Position numbers and translations under genes: made by a program
NCBI GenBank assembly: GCA_036924085.1
Contig: JAVGWX010000007.1
Span: forward strand, 103,712,138-103,776,137
Direction of reading: 5' to 3'
From: Ariolimax columbianus
Lineage: Eukaryota; Mollusca; Gastropoda; Stylommatophora; Arionidae
Length of the DNA: 64,000 nucleotides
The notes under the pieces: model-generated
Database searches by the model: none
Told to the model about the DNA's origin: nothing
What the model saw: the letters and a program-made list of their open reading frames with translations, nothing else
Shown here: piece by piece, positions 49,380 to 58,934 of the stretch
Numbering within the stretch: position 1 is the first letter of the stretch
How the letters are laid out: every line of letters begins with the position of its first letter

Positions 49380-50650
49380 AGAAAGAGATGGCACTAATAT
49401 AGACAAAGTAGGAGGTACAGATAAAGAGATGGCACTAATATAGACAAAGTAGGAGGTACAGATAAAGAGATGGCACTAATATAGACAAAGTAGGAGGTAC
49501 AGATAAAGAGATGGCACTAATATAGACAAAGTAGGAGGTACAGATAAAGAGATGGCACTAATATAGACAAAGTAGGAGGTACAGATAAAGAGATGGCACT
49601 AATATAGACAAAGTAGGAGGTACAGATAAAGAGATGGCACTAATATAGACAAAGTAGGAGGTACAGATAAAGAGATGGCACTAATATAGACAAAGTAGGA
49701 GGTACAGATAAAGAGATGGCACTAATATAGACAAAGTAGGAGGTACAGATAAAGAGATGGCACTAATATAGACAAAGTAGGAGGTACAGATAAAGAGATG
49801 GCACTAATATAGACAAAGTAGGAGGTACAGATAAAGAGATGGCACTAATATAGACAAAGTAGGAGGTACAGATAAAGAGATGGCACTAATATAGACAAAG
49901 TAGGAGGTACAGATAAAGAGATGGCACTAATATAGACAAAGTAGGAGGTACAGATAAAGAGATGGCACTAATATAGACAAAGTAGGAGGTACAGATAAAG
50001 AGATGGCACTAATATAGACAAAGTAGGAGGTACAGATAAAGAGATGGCACTAATATAGACAAAGTAGGAGGTACAGATAAAGAGATGGCACTAATATAGA
50101 CAAAGTAGGAGGTACAGATAAAGAGATGGCACTAATATAGACAAAGTAGGAGGTACAGATAAAGAGATGGCACTAATATAGACAAAGTAGGAGCTACAGA
50201 TAAAGAGATGGCACTAATATAGACAAAGTAGGAGGTACAGATAAAGAGATGGCACTAATATAGACAAAGTAGGAGGTACAGATAAAGAGATGGCACTAAT
50301 ATAGACAAAGTAGGAGGTACAGATAAAGAGATGGCACTAATATAGACAAAGTAGGAGGTACAGATAAAGAGATGGCACTAATATAGACAAAGTAGGAGGT
50401 ACAGATAAAGAGATGGCACTAATATAGACAAAGTAGGAGGTACAGATAAAGAGATGGCACTAATATAGACAAAGTAGGAGGTACAGATAAAGAGATGGCA
50501 CTAATATAGACAAAGTAGGAGGTACAGATAAAGAGATGGCACTAATATAGACAAAGTAGGAGGTACAGATAAAGAGATGGCACTAATATAGACAAAGTAG
50601 GAGGTACAGATAAAGACATGGCACTAATATAGACAAAGTTGGAGGTACAG
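49380..50650. repeat. 41-bp tandem array inside the LINE, about 31 copies
   Basis: Units are ATAAAGAGATGGCACTAATA plus TAGACAAAGTAGGAGGTACAG minus overlap, 41 bp in all, nearly perfect except for isolated changes near 50193 and 50617-50640. The last copy runs on into GGTACAGATAAGGATATCAA, the start of the resumed LINE ORF. Confidence 0.96.
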
Positions 50651-51170
50651 ATAAGGATATCAAAATAAAAATACAAAAGATGAGAGGAGCTTTCATTGCA
50701 TTGGAAAGCTTAAGGAATTCACAAGAATTAAGACCAAAAATATAACTATACAACTATAATGTCAAGTTCATTCTGTTGTATGGTTCTGAAACATGGAGAA
50801 CAACAAAAAAACTGCCGAAAAGGTACAGACTTTCAAATATAGGTACCTCCGCAGAATAGAGAGATTGAATATGGTATGATAAGATCACTAATATGGAACT
50901 ATTGGAGAGAACTAGACAGATATCAGTGGAACTTGACGTGAGGAGAACGTCTGGGGTTGAGTAGGGCAGACATTAAAGATCCCAGCTAATAACACAAGGC
51001 ACGAGAAGCTGAGGCAGACAAACACACCCACAGAGAAGAGAGCCTGAGATGAAAATAAAGGAAGCAGAAAAGACAGGACATGACAGAGCTGGAACGCTTG
51101 GCTCAGGGCAAGAGGACTTGGATTTGTTGAAGACATGTGCTTCACAGGGAACTGAATACTTTCAAATGAT

Positions 51171-51596
51171 TGAATGTACAAGAGAGAAAGTGGTAGACAG
51201 CAAGTTGACTGCTGCTAAAACCTGCATACTATCGGATAATGATGAAGCTGACCATCTCCTGCATGGGGCTGGCAACTTTCCATTTTTACAGAAACCATCA
51301 GAGCATGGTTGTCACAAGGAGGCCAACAGTAGTGGTAGCCTCATGCTCAAGTGGCAGCAACAACTTACTTACTTAGTCCATCCTCTTCTACTTTGGGGTG
51401 TAGAGGTGGCAGCAGTGTATGAGGAATTATAATTAGAACCAACCATCTCTAAAAGTTACGATTCACTGAATCTGTACAGAGTCACACCACAACAAACTGA
51501 ACAAATCAATGTGACCAAATCACATGACCATGAAACTCTGGCAGCAGGATATATGTTTATGTGACCACAATGAATGTCTACATCCCATGATGCATT
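51171..51596. other. Sequence between the LINE 3' end and the PHETA stop codon
   Basis: This should include the 3' untranslated region of the minus-strand gene. I did not find a clear polyadenylation signal. Confidence 0.4.
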
Positions 51597-52349
51597 CTAC
51601 TTTTTTAATGTACTAGCCATTCTGGGTTCATCTTCATAGATTTGCTGTTTGACAAATTCATGCATCTCTGCGAATGAGCGTACACCTAGCAGTGACCAGG
51701 TGACTATCTCAACACCAGAAACTTTCAACATTGGACGAAAGGCATCCCCAGGGTCATGTTCTCCACTCAGGTCTAAATTATCAAAAGGGTTAACACGCAG
51801 CTTGCTTGCTGCAGGCTGGCTCAAGGTCACTGCAGACCTCTTGAGGAGAGCATCCGTTGACAGAGAAGAACTATGAGCCACATCACTGTAAACCCTGCCC
51901 AAAATTCGACTGTCTCGGTCAGCATTTCGTACAAGGTTTGCGTCAGCATTGGAAGAAACTTCTTCCAGTTTGCTCTGAAGTTCCGAGACCATCAGTTTCA
52001 TGTACTCGTATCCTGCGCAGGACAAAGCCTTCATCCAAGACTCCATGATTTCTTGAGAATTAGCACTGAGACAATAAGTCCTTGACCCAGTGGCAGCAAA
52101 GTTGATCATAAACATAAAGTTATCAGCATCCTCCGCAAGCTCTATTGTGCAACCTTCTAAGATGATGACTCCTAGAGGTTCTCTACAGCCTTTCTTCTCA
52201 TAATAGAATAACAGATTTCCTTTCAACACAAACCATCTCTTCTGGAAACCTTTGTTGACCTCTCCTTTTTTGTGTAAATACCCCTCCTTGTCTGCAGGAG
52301 CGCCAGATGTTGCAAAATGTGCCAAGCCTTTTTCATTTAGGATTTTCAT
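51597..52349 (-). CDS. PHETA: Sesquipedalian (PHETA) family PH-domain protein
   Basis: A single uninterrupted coding exon of 250 residues from the ATG at 52349 to TAG at 51597. The open frame reaches 52376, but the first ATG gives the family-like start MKILNEKGLAHFAT. A pleckstrin-homology domain covers about residues 20-116 with KRWFVLKGNLLFYYE and GVIILEGCTIEL. A helical stretch follows (about 117-135). The tail is Ser/Asp-rich with NPFDNLDL, and near the C-terminus is FAEMHEF, with Phe226 and His230. In vertebrate PHETA1/PHETA2 such an F&H motif binds the ASH-RhoGAP part of the inositol 5-phosphatases OCRL and INPP5B, and the proteins act in endosome-to-Golgi and recycling traffic. Length matches the family (about 250). 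It is flanked by LINE remnants on both sides but is itself intact. Family assignment is firm; paralogue is not (animals outside vertebrates usually have one). Confidence 0.93.
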   Translation of the reverse strand: MKILNEKGLAHFATSGAPADKEGYLHKKGEVNKGFQKRWFVLKGNLLFYYEKKGCREPLGVIILEGCTIELAEDADNFMFMINFAATGSRTYCLSANSQEIMESWMKALSCAGYEYMKLMVSELQSKLEEVSSNADANLVRNADRDSRILGRVYSDVAHSSSLSTDALLKRSAVTLSQPAASKLRVNPFDNLDLSGEHDPGDAFRPMLKVSGVEIVTWSLLGVRSFAEMHEFVKQQIYEDEPRMASTLKK

Positions 52350-52598
52350 TCTGTGTTTCAGCACTACTAGACTCAAAGTCAGCCTGCTACTTGTTCATCT
52401 CTGATGAATACAAATAAATAAATGCAAATGTAGAAACAAAACACTGAACAACAACAACAAAAGTATTGTCTGTAACACAAAACCTAAAGAGGTAACATTT
52501 CTCATTGATGAAAATCACTTCATGTTAAATTAGAAAGAGTGTCAAGTTGTCTTTAAATTTACTGAACCAAATTAACAGAATTTTCCAATATTTACAGC

Positions 52599-53760
52599 AT
52601 CAAGGCGTTTGACAGAGTGTGGCATGCGGCGCTACGGTCAACTATGAGGCATTATAAGTTCAACAGTGATATTGTGAGGGTAATTGCAAACCTTTATGAG
52701 CAGGCGACCAGCGAGGTCTCGGTAGAGGGAACGCTAGGCGATTGGTTCCGTACAATGGTGGGTGTTTGAGACAGGGATGTATTTATATCCCCCCCCCCCC
52801 CCCCACTCTTCAAAATATTCTTGGAGAGAATAATGGAGACGACCTTAAAAGAACATGTTGGCACGGTTAAAATAGGTGACAGGCTTATCATAAACTTCCG
52901 ATTTGCAGATGATATTGATGTATTGGCAGACACAGAGAGGGAACTCCAGGAGTTGATTGGTAAATTGGATAGAGCGGCCCTGAGTTTTGGTATGGAAATA
53001 AATGCAGATAAAACAAAGCTCATGACCAATAACATAGCAGGGTTTAAATCTGCGATAGAGGCAAATGGGCGGGAACTTGAGGTGGTAAAACATTTCAAAT
53101 ATCTGGGATCATTGATCAGCGAAGAGGGATCGAAGCCGGAGATAATTGCAAGAATAGTACAAACAACAGCGGCGCTGACTCGGCTGAAACCTATATGGCA
53201 AGACAAGCGGCTCGCCCTCGGCATAAAAGTTAGACTAATGTGCTCTCTGGTGCTATCAATATTTCTGTTTGCCTGCGAGACCTGGACCATTACAGCAGAT
53301 ATCCAGGGCAGAATACATGCAATGGAAATGAGGTGCTATAGAAAACTCCTAAATGTTACATATAAATATTGTGTCACGAACGTAGACATCCGTCAGAGAG
53401 TTGAAGACGCTATTGGCCCTTTTGAAGATCTATTCACAACTATCAAAAGGCGAAAGATGGCCTGGTGCGGGCACGTCGCGAGGTCCAACGGAATTACCAA
53501 CTCGGTACTCTTTGGTTCCGTACCGGGACAGAGAGGGCGAGGACGTCCAAGAAAGAGATGGGTGGACAACATCACTGATTGGTCAGGCCTTCGTCCCGGT
53601 GAGATACGTCAGGCGGCGACAGACAGAGAGGGATGGTGTGGGATTTTGAGAGTGTCTTCATGTGTGCCCCAACGACTTGATGGGTTACGGGATGAACTGA
53701 ACTGCATCAAAGTGACAAGAACAATATAAATTATTCTTGTGACTGTGATACTGTAAAACT
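52599..53760 (+). pseudogene. 5'-truncated LINE: RT 3' half with an intact C-terminal ORF
   Basis: It begins abruptly inside the RT core at KAFDRVWHAAL (about 52602), continues with NLYEQATSEVSVEGTLGDWF, then passes a stop or frameshift and a run of 16 C at 52789-52804 in the place of the Ser-Pro-Thr-Leu block. From 52821 to 53729 a 302-residue frame is intact. It has the catalytic FADDID, MEINADKTKLMTNN, FKYLGSLISEEGSKPEI, ACETWTI, WCGHVARSNGI and RGRGRPRKRWVDNI. The missing 5' half includes the endonuclease. It lies upstream of the PHETA coding exon, on the opposite strand, probably in a PHETA intron. Confidence 0.88.
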
Positions 53761-53924
53761 AATCTTAATCAGCTAATTAGTTTGGTACAGCTGACACATC
53801 ATCAAATCCGAACTGGATATCTGATAGAAAATGTTCCTATTTTAGCTTCCGACTGGAAGAGACGGTAGTCTCTGGAGCAGATGTTTCAATTCTGATGGCA
53901 GAAGGTAGCCAAATTCAATGGAGC

Positions 53925-55045
53925 ATGAAGTCAAGTTAATGGAGCATAGAGAGCATGCAGTCAAGTTAATGGACAATAGGGAGCATGCAGTCAAGTTTAT
54001 AGACAATCGGGAGCATGCAGTCAAATTTATAGAGCATGGGGAGCATGCAGTCACATTTATAGAGCATGGGGAGCATGCAGTCAAGTTAATGGACCATAAG
54101 GGAGCATGCAGTCAAGTTAATGGAGCATAGAGAGCATGCAGTCAAGTTAATGGACCATAAGGGAGCATGCAGTCAAGTTAATGGACCATAAGGGAGCATG
54201 CAGTCAAGTTAATGGAGCATAGAGAGCATGCAGTCAAGTTTACAGAGCATGGGGAGCATGCAGTAAAGTTTATAGAGCATGGGGAGCATGCAGTAAAGTT
54301 TATAGAGCATGGGGAGCATGCAGTAAAGTTTATAGAGCATGGGGAGCATGCAGTAAAGTTTATAGAGCATGTAGTCAAGTTAATGGAGCATAGAGAGCAT
54401 GCAGTCAAGTTTATAGAGCATGGGGAGCATGCAGTAAAGTTTATAGAGCATGGGGAGCATGCAGTAAAGTTTATAGAGCATGGGGAGCATGCAGTAAAGT
54501 TTATAGAGCATGAACTCAAGTTAATGGAGCATAGAGAGCATGCAGTCAAGTTTATAGAGCATGGGGAGCATGCAGTAAAGTTTATAGAGCATGTAGTCAA
54601 GTTAATGGAGCATAGAGAGCATGCAGTCAAGTTTATAGAGCATGGGGAGCATGCAGTAAAGTTTATAGAGCATGTAGTCAAGTTAATGGAGCATAGAGAG
54701 CATGCAGTCAAGTTTATAGAGCATGGGAAGCATGCAGTTAAGTTAATGGGGACCATGTAGTCAAGTTAATGGACAATAGGGAGCATGCAGTTAAGTTAAT
54801 GGGGCATAGAGAGCATGCAGTCAAGTTTATAGAGCATGGGGAGCATGTAGTCAAGTTAATGGAACATAGAGAGCATGCAGTCAAGTTTATAGAGCATGGG
54901 GAGCATGTAGTCAAGTTAATGGAGCATAGAGAGCATGCAGTCAAGTTAACTGAGCATAGAGAGCATGCAGTCAAGTTAATAGACCAAGGTCTACATGTAA
55001 TCAAGTTAATAGACCAAGATCTACATGCAGTCAAGTTAATAGACT
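53925..55045. repeat. 30-bp tandem array, about 36 copies
   Basis: Units are GAGCATGCAGTCAAGTTTAT plus AGAGCATGGG, alternating with AATGGAGCATAGA variants and occasional 18-bp short copies. Frames are open on both strands, so long mirrored ORFs (His/Glu/Val-rich plus, Cys/Ser/Asn-rich minus) are spurious. Confidence 0.94.
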
Positions 55046-55241
55046 AGAAATATGTTAAACTCTACCAGACTAAAAACAATAAAACAAATCTGACCACATT
55101 AGAACTACATGTAATTTGCACTCACCCATACCTGCACAACGATGTATCCGACATACGCAGGCTGGATATCAACTTAGTGAATTCTGTATCTGTGGAGCAG
55201 AAAATAACAATAAATTTGGTTTAATAGTAGGGGTTGCTTCA

Positions 55242-55253
55242 GCTATACCGTAT
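55242..55253. other. Left target-site duplication of SINE copy 2
   Basis: GCTATACCGTAT is matched by GCTATACCGCAT at 55504-55515, with one mismatch. Confidence 0.8.
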
Positions 55254-55503
55254 ATTTTTTTTTCTTGGCGCTCGGTTTATTTCTCTAATCCCGAAGGTGG
55301 TGTGCGTTGCACTGTGGTTTTTATTTTGCACCTGTCGGCCCAATGCATCCGACTTAGCATGCATTTTATGTAAGAGTCTGGTTCCTCCTGTATTTTCTAT
55401 GGGTTTGCTTCCTCGGGGTAATGGCCGGTGCTGTGATGGGGATCAAACCCAGCATCTTCAGGTTGTGAGCCACGTTACTTAACCACTAGCCATCGTCGGC
55501 CCC
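55254..55503 (-). mobile_element. tRNA-derived SINE, copy 2
   Basis: Collinear with the 27.3-kb copy over its full length: the same GTGGTGTGCGTT, ATGCATTTTATGTAAG and GGTAATGGCCGGTGCTG blocks are visible on the plus strand. Box B is altered by one base (GGTTTGATCCC) and the region around box A is shortened, so this copy is older. Its A-tail is short. Confidence 0.87.
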
Positions 55504-55515
55504 GCTATACCGCAT

Positions 55516-56791
55516 TAATTGATGAGTGGTTAATTGGACCTTATTTCTAATTAAAGTCAGCCTTGACTTTGGAGTTGTTTAAAAAACTGATGTTGAGCTG
55601 GATCTAAAACACCAGCACGTGAATGATTACATGCTGCTGAACATGTCATGTATATCAGAGACACTCAATGCATTCAAAGGTATCATCATTAAATGTGATA
55701 CAGTGGGTTGGATTGTAGCTAGTTTGACTGTGTATATGAAAACTGGTTGTATACAGACTCTGCAGAGCCTTCTAAATCGGTATAAAGATGACAAGTTTAA
55801 GATGCTGAACATCACATTCCCACAGGTAGACAAGTAGAGAACCTCAGTGCAGTTAATGCACATAGGCATAGATTCTTATGTCCATGATCCCAAAATTAGT
55901 GCAACAGTCCTATCCATCAAGGCAGCCACTATCCAGTCCACCAGCTATGAATTGTCCCTCAAACAGTAATTAGGGTCTATGTTAGATAACAATGGTCAGA
56001 CTTATAACTGTTTCTTGCCATTAATTGAAAACCTAAAAAAACAAAAACAAAATATGCAGAAGTGCCAGCTTAGCTGATCTGTACTGACATTTGTATCAGA
56101 AATGATGTGTACATCATTTAGTCGTACAATAACAATACAATGAATACATGATTAGTTCATTTATCGAGCTTTACTTTATACTTTATGCTACAGAGTACAC
56201 TCAGTGCAGTGTCAGTACAAGTGAAGCATAGGGTGATCCCTACAGCTGGGACGATTACAGAAAGAAAGCTTGTATCTGAGAATTTGCAGTGACTGGTAGA
56301 CAATCACAATCTATTTGACAATGGGTTGGGTTTACACGCGTAACTTAACCTGATGAGGTTGCTAGCTCACTCCATGTATTACAACCCGTTACCTTACTTA
56401 CCAAAGGCCTTGGTTGGCCTTTCAAGTTTTTTTTCGCCTTTTATGCATATTTGGAATGTTACAATAGCTCTAATCTTTTCAATCCGGATACCACTCGAGT
56501 GAAATGTAAAGTTTAAATAGCACTTATCAAATTAGTGTTGTAGCCCAATGCACATGATTGTACAGTGTACTTTTCATATGATATTATCTTTTACCCCATG
56601 CCCCATAGTTTATTATACTTAGTGCCCCCTTCCCCCTCCCCCGATAATAATATTTGTCAATACAATTCATTTATCGATACAAAAGAGGATCATGTGTAAG
56701 AATATACTTCCTTCGTACAGTGTTAACCTCTGATACTTGCACCTACACTACACAACTTTAGTTTGTTATTTCATTTGAGTACATATCTCAC
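55516..56791. other. Mostly unique sequence with a LINE 3' stub
   Basis: Apart from the LINE terminus at 55743-55795 I see no gene, repeat or RNA. It is AT-rich in the middle. If the putative first exon at 56792 belongs to PHETA, this is intron. Confidence 0.45.
55743..55795 (+). mobile_element. 3'-terminal stub of a family A LINE
   Basis: CTGGTTGTATACAGACTCTG and CTTCTAAATCGGTATAAAG match the family's shared end. No coding remnant was found upstream. Confidence 0.72.
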
Positions 56792-56950
56792 CTACGCCTA
56801 CTTTGGGATCTGATGTAAGCGGCCATCTTTGATTAACACAGAGAAATCAACTTCCGCTTTCGTGAAACCCATTCCGGAACCGGTTAGATCTTCAACATCT
56901 GCTGCCAGACGGACCAGAACTGACAGGTGTTAACCTCCGCCTCTAGTAAG
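56792..56950 (-). promoter_or_regulatory. Possible TATA-less promoter and first exon, minus strand
   Basis: On the minus strand this short stretch has an ETS-like GCGGAAGTTG, then AAAGATGGCCGC, close to the YY1 element that often marks the start of TATA-less genes. An ATG inside that element (56826-56824) opens MAAYIRSQSRR and meets a donor-like AGGTGAGAT at 56793-56785. It lies 4.4 kb upstream of the PHETA coding exon and could be its first exon. Splicing to an acceptor-like ATTCATCAG near 52405 would put this ATG out of frame, making it a short upstream ORF. Consensus-based only. Confidence 0.35.
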
Positions 56951-57600
56951 TTGCTGATGATAATGTTGAATGGTCACAATAAGTAAGATTACTCTTTTGT
57001 GCACCCCGAAAAGGGCGTTAAGTGGCAGGGTGCAATAGCTTTTCTCACATCTCGAGCGTGCGGATGAATGATGAAGCCTAAGAAGAAAGGTCCTCCTGTC
57101 TGTCTGTTGTCAGTGTTGATTTCATCTGGCATCTGCGTCTCGCTCACTTCACTACTGCTACTACTACTAACTAGTGCTACGGTACAGGGCACAAGGAACA
57201 CATCGAACCACCTTCTCGTTAGCCAGACTGCCATAAAAAAGTCAGTTTCCAGGGAGACCTGCTTGGAAGTGAGGTGGGGGTCCTCGCCAGTATTCAGTAT
57301 CACATAGTGACATAGTATTAGTAATTAGTATTAATACTAGTATTACTATTAGTTAGTAGTTTTAGTGGAGTATTAGTATCATGAGTATGCTTTGCCGTTG
57401 CCTGACGTGACGCTGACACAATACAATAACATAACAAGGTCTGATCAATAGTATTTAGTATGTTTGCATTGCTCACCGGACGCTAGTTTCCTCTCACCTT
57501 GCCCTAGTAAGTTGGTAGCCAACATCAGTCCCATGTAATAAACCGTTATCAAGGGACTGTTAATGAAACCTGAATGATCTGCAACTAGGCAGCCCAGATT
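56951..57600. other. Unique sequence, no gene called
   Basis: A plus-strand frame at 57068-57307 starts MMKPKKKGPPVCLLSVLIS and has a hydrophobic Leu-rich stretch resembling a signal anchor, but it is only 79 residues, unrecognised, and overlapped by an equally long minus frame. AT-rich TAGTATTA repeats lie at 57310-57380. Confidence 0.4.
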
Positions 57601-57604
57601 GACA

Positions 57605-57838
57605 AGACAGAGAGCGTCTGAGTGGTCTCGAGGTAAGACATCGGCCTCAGGTGCGAGAGGTCGGAGGTTCAAATCACGGTGTAGACCGATATTTTTTCAA
57701 GTGGACTTTCTGGTATTTCTCCTGATCTCTGGGTAGTAAGAGATCGGCCGCCCGTATGCAGTGTCACGCACGTTAAAGATCCCTTGGCAGTTCGAAATTG
57801 AAGAGAGTATGCTTAACAGCCACTGTCCGGGTAAAATT
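57605..57838 (+). mobile_element. tRNA-derived SINE candidate, second family
   Basis: A tRNA-like head (GCGTCTGAGTGGTCTCGAGG then GGTTCAAATCAC, the latter a box B match) is followed by a body with CACGTTAAAGATCCCTTGGC and ends near CTACCCAATCT. The two boxes are about 45 bp apart, suitable for Pol III. It is different from the SINE at 27.3 and 55.3 kb. No flanking duplication or A-tail was identified. Confidence 0.65.
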
Positions 57839-57984
57839 CAGTTAAAAATCTACCCAATCTATTACAGGATCCTCGCTTGTGTTACAAAGTTTGTGCTGCG
57901 ATTCTAAAAAAATCTGGAGAAGACTTATGGGTTAAACAGTGTACAATGACATTGATTCTTTGACTAAACTAAACATATCTTCTA

Positions 57985-58934
57985 ACTCTACTTTGAAGTT
58001 GAAATCACACAGAATAGGTGGGGAAGTTGCCAAATGGATAGATCATAGTCCAGGTAGCAGTCAAAACGACAAATGCAAAGTTAGGTATGATAAATATTAA
58101 ACATAGGAGCAAGGAAGTGATAGTTAAACTGAATAAAGCTTTAGTAAGACCTAGATTGGAGTACTGTGTACCGGTGTGGAGTTTTTTTCGTATAAGAGAT
58201 ATAAACATGCTGGACAGGATTCGGAGAAGAGCAACAAAAGTGATAGTGGTATTACAGTTTGAGGAAAGACTCAGAAAAACCGGCCTAGGGTGCTTAAAAA
58301 GCTGAAGAATTTCAGGCGATTTAATAGTTTTATAAAAGTTAATCAAAAGAAAGGATCAATTAGATTATAACAAGTTTTTCAAAGTGCAGCTACCTACAAG
58401 AACAAGACGGCACAGCTACAAATTAATTAAAGAAAGGTCCAGAGTAGATATTGAAAATATTTTTTAGTCTAAGAGTTGATTGGAATGAATAGTAGAGGCA
58501 GAGTGAGTTAATGCATTCAAAAATAGATTGGATGTGCTTAGTTATTTTTAGGTCTTCTGCGTTCGTTCTCAATCTCTCGCTACCAAACCCTGAAAGGGCT
58601 TAAGTAGCAGAATCTAGTCCAGAGAACGGAATGCCTTGTGTCGTAGTTTACAGCTTGACTGCAATATTTGTACCTTTCAGTCCAACACATCCTTCAGCAA
58701 GCATTTTTTGAGTACCGGGTTAGCATTCCCTCTTCGATCCCTTCTCCTTAGCCAGTCTGCTCTGCTGCAGCCTGTTATCCAGGATCACCGCGTGGAGGTG
58801 TAGAAGGGTCTTGGCAGCTCTGGTTCGCTGACCACTGCAGCTCATGCGCTGCTCAACGTCTTGATCCCATTTTTAGATCAAATTGGTTGTATACAGATTC
58901 TACAGAACCTTCTAAACCAGTATAAAGAAGTTAA
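57985..58934 (+). pseudogene. Family A LINE remnant carrying a nested insertion
   Basis: Short RT pieces are visible: SHRIGGEVAKWI (about 58003), then after a large deletion NIKHRSKEVIVKLNKALVRP, RLEYCVPVWS, DINMLDRIRRRATKVIVV and GLGCLKS. The 3' untranslated part continues to 58551, is interrupted by another element (58552-58868), and resumes to the shared terminus at 58883-58934. No catalytic core remains. Confidence 0.8.
58552..58868 (-). mobile_element. Dispersed element nested in the family A LINE
   Basis: ATTTTTAG flanks it on both sides (58544-58551 and 58869-58876), an 8-bp target-site duplication. The first 140 bp match 22008-22165 (CTGCGTTCGTTCTCAATCTC, AGTCCAGAGAACGG, GACTGCAATATTTG). 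Shared left ends and unequal right ends indicate minus-strand orientation with 5' truncation. No protein motif was seen. Confidence 0.75.

Larger units (their letters stand above)
47060..51170 (+). pseudogene. Decayed endonuclease/RT LINE with its RT core replaced by arrays
   Basis: Translation gives a ruined but ordered LINE. The endonuclease start lies at about 47170 (NAAQVAAEM, NYQIDFLGL). The endonuclease core at 47499-47747 is open and contains MGDLNATVG, NPTWLSPDFRTESQIDHIHI and, just after, ASGHHLVTV, including the Asp-Leu-Asn and Ser-x-His-His-type motifs of the APE endonuclease fold. A basic linker runs to about 48560. The RT entry region at 48580-48870 has VSVPGKIFNRILLERLQDAI and EEQIDF. 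Two arrays (48857-49376, 49380-50650) then fill the place of the catalytic core. After them comes KIQKMRGAFIALESLRNSQ, FILLYGSETWRTTKK and a basic tail to about 51165. No FADD motif is left. The copy cannot be active. Confidence 0.87.

Noticed and set aside
53925..55045. Long ORFs on both strands (His/Glu-rich and Cys/Ser-rich)
   Set aside because: A 30-bp repeat open on both strands; mirrored ORFs are a compositional effect.
57068..57307. Small secreted or membrane protein with a Leu-rich segment
   Set aside because: Only 79 codons, overlapped by a 104-codon minus-strand frame, with no recognisable family or splice context. Left as unsupported.
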